Below, one piece after another: positions 7,077 through 10,449 of a stretch of 10,449 nt of DNA. Positions within the stretch are counted from its first letter, which is position 1; each line of letters starts with the position of its first letter. The DNA comes from Geobacter sp. (GTDB lineage Bacteria > Desulfobacterota > Desulfuromonadia > Geobacterales > Geobacteraceae). The position numbers and the translations under genes are program-made. The notes under the pieces are model-generated. The model was not told the DNA's origin, did no database searches, and saw only the letters and a program-made list of their open reading frames with translations. The stretch covers positions 1-10,449 of the forward strand of contig RPRC01000209.1 of NCBI GenBank assembly GCA_003857395.1, written 5' to 3'.

Positions 7077-7361
7077 GTCTCACTCCTTTTTCAAAATATT
7101 TCCTCTTCTATCATACTTTCCCTGTGGCACAAAATCTTTTTCAAATTGACCAGGTACAGTTGTTGCGTTTTATTTCCCCTGCGGTATTATGTTGAATTGG
7201 TGTAGACCAGGTCTCGCGGCGATGCAATGCATAAATATTCCAAAGTACCTTTCCTGCCACTCCAGTACCCGAAGACCTCAGCCGGAATCTTGTCCGGCGG
7301 CTTACCTTTTACCTTGACAGAACAAGATCCCGCTGAAGCTTCACCGTAGCAGACACTTTCC
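7077..7361. other. Divergent intergenic region between the cyclophilin and hybrid kinase genes
   Basis: These 285 bases should hold the promoters of both flanking genes. A leftward frame ending at 7187 and starting at a GTG at 7384 translates into 65 residues of fairly coding-like composition. However, it has no ribosome site, no ATG, and overlaps the kinase N-terminus, so it is not called a gene. No strong hairpin or known RNA motif was recognised. Confidence 0.5.
7146..7174 (+). promoter_or_regulatory. Possible promoter of the hybrid kinase gene
   Basis: TTGACC (7146-7151, 5/6) and TTTATT (7169-7174, 4/6) are spaced by 17 bases. This would give a long leader of about 180 bases. A TATTAT hexamer at 7185-7190 with a TTGCGT 16 bases upstream is a competing choice in the same stretch. 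Confidence 0.3.
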
Positions 7362-9878
7362 GTGTCGAGGGTTATGGCAAACACTATGCAGGAGATGAAA
7401 AGCAGAATAGAGGAACTTGAGAACGAACTGATCTTCCTTCGTGGAAGAGTCGCGGAACTGGAAACTTCGGAACGGAAATTCGCTCAGGGAAAAAAAACCC
7501 TGTCTACCCAGCGACAAAGGCTTTTTTCCCTTCTGAACAGACTGCCGGCGTATGTCTATCTGCAGGCTCCCGATCACACAATTCGTTTTGCCAACCGCTA
7601 CTTCAGAAAACATTTCGGCGCGCCGAAAGGACGCAAGTGCCACGAAGTTCTCCGGAGCAGGAAAACCCCATGCCCCGAATGCCAGACATTCAAGGTTTTC
7701 GAGACAAAGGAACCGCTTCGGTGGGAGTGGAACTGTCCCCTCGACGGATTGTCCTATGAAGTCCTTGACTATCCCTACGTGGACCTAGACGGCAGTCTCC
7801 TGGTTCTGGAGTTGGGACTCGATGTCAGCGAACGGAAGCAGGTAGAGAAAGACCTGCGTTCACTGCAGAATGATCTGGAGAGGCGGGTTACAGGACGGAC
7901 AGAACAGTTACGGGAGATTGTATGCAAACTCCAGGATGAGATTGCGGAAAGAAAGAAAACCGAGGAGGCCTTACGGAAGAGTGAAGAACGTTACGCTCTT
8001 GCTGTTCTCGGAGCAAATGACGGTATCTGGGACAGAGATCTTGACACAGGAGAGGTGTATTTCTCCCCGCGCTGGAAAGGAATGATCAGCTATGAAGATC
8101 ATGAACTCCCCAACGATCTGTGCGAATGGAAATCGAGAATACATACGGACGACTATGATCGGGTGACGAATACCCTTCAATGGTACCTTGGTGGACATAT
8201 TCCCGTGTACGAGGTGGAATACCGTTTGCGTGCCAAAGACGGAAGCTTTCGCTGGATCCACAGTCGGGGTGCCTGCCTCCGCGATCCGTGGGGGAATCCC
8301 TCCCGAATTGCGGGTTCACACACGGACATTACCTACCGCAAACGCATTGAGGTGGCACTTAGGGAATCTGAAAGGAAGTATCGAAAAATTTTCGAAGAAT
8401 CAAGGGATGTTATTTTCGTTTTCGATGCCGACTCCCGGCTCCTGGACATCAACCCCACTGCCCAGGAACTGTTGGGCTATGCTCGAGAAGAATTGTTCAC
8501 CCTTGATATCTCCCGAGACATTTATGTTGATATGGAAGCACGGGGAAATTTCCACCGGAAGCTCTTCACCGAAGGTTTTGTAAAAGACATGCAGGTCGAG
8601 ATGAAAAAGCGCGATGGTGAAATCGTCATTGTACACATCTCCGCATCCGTGACAAAAAATGAAGAAGGTTCTATCACCGGATACCTGGGCACAATTCATG
8701 ACATGACTGAGCATAAAAAACTGGAGCAGCAACTGCTCCATGTGCAGAAAATGGAATCTATCGGCCTTCTCGCCGGTGGTATTGCCCATGATTTCAACAA
8801 TCTCCTTACCGCCATTTCCGGTTATGGGGAAACCATCCGCGAAAATATCGACAGGGGGAATCCGCTTCTGTGCTCAAGTGTTGAGCAGGTACTGTTTGCC
8901 GCTGAACGGGCGAGAGAACTTACCCATAATCTGCTTACCGTCAGTCGCAAACAGATTATCAATCCGAAACCGCTGCTGATAAACACTATTATTACCGAGA
9001 TCCACTCTTTCATCTCCCGAATCATTGGAGAAGATATCGAACTCACCACAAAATCCTGCAAAACAAAGCTCCCGGTGGTCGCTGACAGGGGTCAAATTGA
9101 GCAAGTACTGATCAACCTCGCCACCAATGCTCGTGATGCAATGTCTGCGGGTGGCAGACTCAGCATATCCGCCGGTCACCTATCGGTAAACAGTAAAAGC
9201 AAAGAACTGATAGGAATCGAAACACCGGGTGAATACGCAGTAATCATAATTAGCGATACAGGTGTCGGAATAAAGGAAAGTATCCGGCATAAAATATTCG
9301 AGCCATTTTTTACCACGAAAGAGATTGGCAAAGGGACCGGCCTGGGTCTATCCATCAGCTATGGAATCATCAAACAGCACAATGGTACTATCACGGTGGA
9401 GAGCACACCGGGTGCCGGCGCTGTTTTTAAAATTTACCTTCCCCTTATCCAGATGGAGATTCCGGCAACACCCGCCAGGGAGGACGTGCCCGCTAAATCT
9501 GGGACTGAGACCATCCTGATTGCCGAGGATGAAGAGATTGTTAAAAAGTTCCTGACAGGAATCCTCCAGAGAGCAGGATACACCGTCATTGCGGCCGCCA
9601 ACGGCGAAGAAGCCGTTTCCCGATTCAGAGAACACAATTCGCAAATATCCCTTGTCGTTTCAGATGTAGTGATGCCGAAAAAGAACGGCAGAGAAATCTG
9701 TGAGGAAATACGAGGTCTTAGACCAGACATAAAGTTCATCTTCATCAGTGGTTATACCGCTGATATAATCCTGCAGAAGGGGATTATCGAGGAAGGGGTT
9801 GAATTTGTAACGAAACCTTTTTCAAAAAACGAGATCCTGCAGAAGATACGGAACGTTCTTGATCGTGGAGAATCTTGA
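7362..9878 (+). CDS. Soluble hybrid histidine kinase: PAS-PAS-PAS-HisKA-HATPase-receiver
   Basis: Two-component sensor kinase (EC 2.7.13.3) with a fused receiver; no membrane segment, so a cytoplasmic signal is expected. Numbering is from GTG 7362. Parts: coiled coil (about 8-55); PAS 1 (about 55-158) with C93, C104 and C107; coiled coil (160-208); a PAS_3-type domain (about 208-330); a third PAS (about 335-452); HisKA with phosphoacceptor His476 in GGIAHDFNN; HATPase with N-box Asn589, G1 DTGVGI (632-637), F box FEPFFTTK (646-653) and G2 GKGTGLGL (656-663); and a receiver (about 716-835) with acidic E722/D723, phosphoacceptor Asp768, Ser796 and Lys818. All catalytic residues are intact. The start is uncertain: GTG 7362 and ATGs at 7374, 7386 and 7395 are in frame, and none has a well-spaced ribosome site. 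No response regulator with an output domain is adjacent, so its phosphorelay partner and signal are unknown. Confidence 0.95.
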   Translation: MSRVMANTMQEMKSRIEELENELIFLRGRVAELETSERKFAQGKKTLSTQRQRLFSLLNRLPAYVYLQAPDHTIRFANRYFRKHFGAPKGRKCHEVLRSRKTPCPECQTFKVFETKEPLRWEWNCPLDGLSYEVLDYPYVDLDGSLLVLELGLDVSERKQVEKDLRSLQNDLERRVTGRTEQLREIVCKLQDEIAERKKTEEALRKSEERYALAVLGANDGIWDRDLDTGEVYFSPRWKGMISYEDHELPNDLCEWKSRIHTDDYDRVTNTLQWYLGGHIPVYEVEYRLRAKDGSFRWIHSRGACLRDPWGNPSRIAGSHTDITYRKRIEVALRESERKYRKIFEESRDVIFVFDADSRLLDINPTAQELLGYAREELFTLDISRDIYVDMEARGNFHRKLFTEGFVKDMQVEMKKRDGEIVIVHISASVTKNEEGSITGYLGTIHDMTEHKKLEQQLLHVQKMESIGLLAGGIAHDFNNLLTAISGYGETIRENIDRGNPLLCSSVEQVLFAAERARELTHNLLTVSRKQIINPKPLLINTIITEIHSFISRIIGEDIELTTKSCKTKLPVVADRGQIEQVLINLATNARDAMSAGGRLSISAGHLSVNSKSKELIGIETPGEYAVIIISDTGVGIKESIRHKIFEPFFTTKEIGKGTGLGLSISYGIIKQHNGTITVESTPGAGAVFKIYLPLIQMEIPATPAREDVPAKSGTETILIAEDEEIVKKFLTGILQRAGYTVIAAANGEEAVSRFREHNSQISLVVSDVVMPKKNGREICEEIRGLRPDIKFIFISGYTADIILQKGIIEEGVEFVTKPFSKNEILQKIRNVLDRGES

Positions 9879-9880
9879 TT

Positions 9881-9904
9881 GTCAGGCAATCAATTGCATC
9901 TGAC
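9881..9904 (+). other. Stem-loop between the hybrid kinase and ligA
   Basis: GTCAG (9881-9885) pairs with CTGAC (9900-9904), and GCAA (9886-9889) pairs with TTGC (9894-9897). The loop is TCAA, with a two-base bulge at 9898-9899. No T tract follows, so it is not a clear terminator. It starts two bases after the kinase stop and may leave read-through into ligA possible. Confidence 0.4.
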
Positions 9905-9950
9905 GGGCTCCTTGTGCTAAAACAAGCTTATTTCACGAAGGGAATGACTG

Positions 9951-10449
9951 ATGGATACCAGGGCCGCCGCCGCTCGCATTAAAGAACTGTGTACTCAAAT
10001 TGAACGGCACAATTGCCTGTACTACCTGGATGATGCACCGGAAATCAGCGATGCCGAGTATGACGAGTTGTTCCACGAATTGCAGCTCCTGGAAAATTGC
10101 TTCCCTGGGCTGGCTCTCCCCGACTCACCGACCCGCCGCATTGGTGCCTCTCCCCGCGAAAGCTTTTCCCAGGTTCCGCATCGAATTCCCATGCTATCTC
10201 TGGAAAACACCCTGACCGAAGCAGAAATCGTCGATTTCGACGAGCGGATCAGAAGATTTCTTTCCCTGGCAAATGATGCAGAACTACACTATTTCTGTGA
10301 GCCAAAGATGGACGGCCTAGCGGTTGAACTGGTCTATGTGGATGGTCTGTTCACCGAAGGCTCCACACGAGGTGACGGTTTCATCGGCGAATACGTCTTG
10401 CTGAATGTGCGAACTATCAAGGCGATGCCCCTGCGACTTTCTGCGAATC
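9951..10449 (+). CDS. ligA: NAD-dependent DNA ligase LigA, N-terminal part, cut by window edge
   Basis: LigA seals nicks in DNA during replication and repair using NAD+ (EC 6.5.1.2). I translated this partial frame directly: 166 complete codons of about 670 are present. Domain Ia shows the NMN-binding residues Y24, D34, Y37 and D38 in the YYLDDAPEISDAEYD stretch. PDSPT (58-62) and MLSLEN (81-86) are typical family segments. The adenylation motif CEPKMDGLAV (116-125) carries the AMP-accepting Lys119, aligned with E. coli Lys115. TRGDG (139-143) follows. The next family motif, usually GEDVTxN, reads GEYVLLN here (146-152), so Asp and Thr are replaced. The ATG is supported by an AAGGGA site about eight bases upstream. 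It lies 72 bases after the hybrid kinase in the same direction, so co-transcription is possible. The OB-fold, zinc finger, HhH and BRCT domains are beyond the edge. Confidence 0.96.
   Translation, partial: MDTRAAAARIKELCTQIERHNCLYYLDDAPEISDAEYDELFHELQLLENCFPGLALPDSPTRRIGASPRESFSQVPHRIPMLSLENTLTEAEIVDFDERIRRFLSLANDAELHYFCEPKMDGLAVELVYVDGLFTEGSTRGDGFIGEYVLLNVRTIKAMPLRLSAN

Noticed and set aside
7187..7384. Leftward 65-residue frame (GTG start) with fairly coding-like codon use and several cysteines
   Set aside because: It has no ribosome site and no ATG, and it overlaps the hybrid kinase N-terminus head-on. Its apparent hydrophobic upstream extension is simply the antisense of the kinase coiled coil.

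Overview
The window looks like chromosomal core sequence from an anaerobic or microaerophilic Gram-negative bacterium. The most likely group is Desulfuromonadota (Geobacter and relatives). This is inferred from a class II desulfoferrodoxin, a two-Mop-domain ModE, a soluble hybrid kinase whose first PAS domain carries a C-x10-C-x2-C cluster, and the general style of SecA and Lon. No gene is decisive for genus. No prophage, CRISPR array, rRNA or tRNA gene was seen.

Left part, all read leftward: a SecA gene running off the left edge (593 residues present, C-terminal third missing), then an intact LonA protease gene. They are separated by a hairpin terminator, so secA probably has its own promoter. 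Upstream of lon is a 618-base stretch without a gene. It holds two copies, in direct orientation, of a 164-base element that is almost entirely one long imperfect palindrome with 20-base terminal inverted repeats. The copies differ at six positions and flank a 187-base spacer. A second, unrelated 39-base hairpin abuts the right copy. These look like non-autonomous, MITE- or ERIC-like elements and are the most unusual structure here.

Centre: modE (leftward, molybdate-responsive regulator) is divergent from dfx (rightward, superoxide reductase). The shared upstream region holds a good promoter for modE with a CGTAAT/ATTACG inverted repeat lying over its spacer and -10 box, which suggests autoregulation. 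dfx converges on a cytoplasmic cyclophilin gene, and one hairpin with A and T tracts on its two sides can terminate both.

Right part, read rightward: an 838-codon soluble hybrid histidine kinase (three PAS-type sensor regions, HisKA, HATPase, C-terminal receiver), then the first 166 codons of NAD-dependent DNA ligase, cut by the right edge.

Most of the genes are housekeeping: protein export, protein quality control, proline isomerisation and DNA ligation. Oxidative-stress defence, metal sensing and a two-component phosphorelay lie among them. Apart from the kinase-ligase pair, which may be co-transcribed, the genes appear to be separate transcription units. No clearly new multi-gene system is visible. 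The candidates for follow-up are the paired palindromic elements and the cysteine-bearing PAS kinase.
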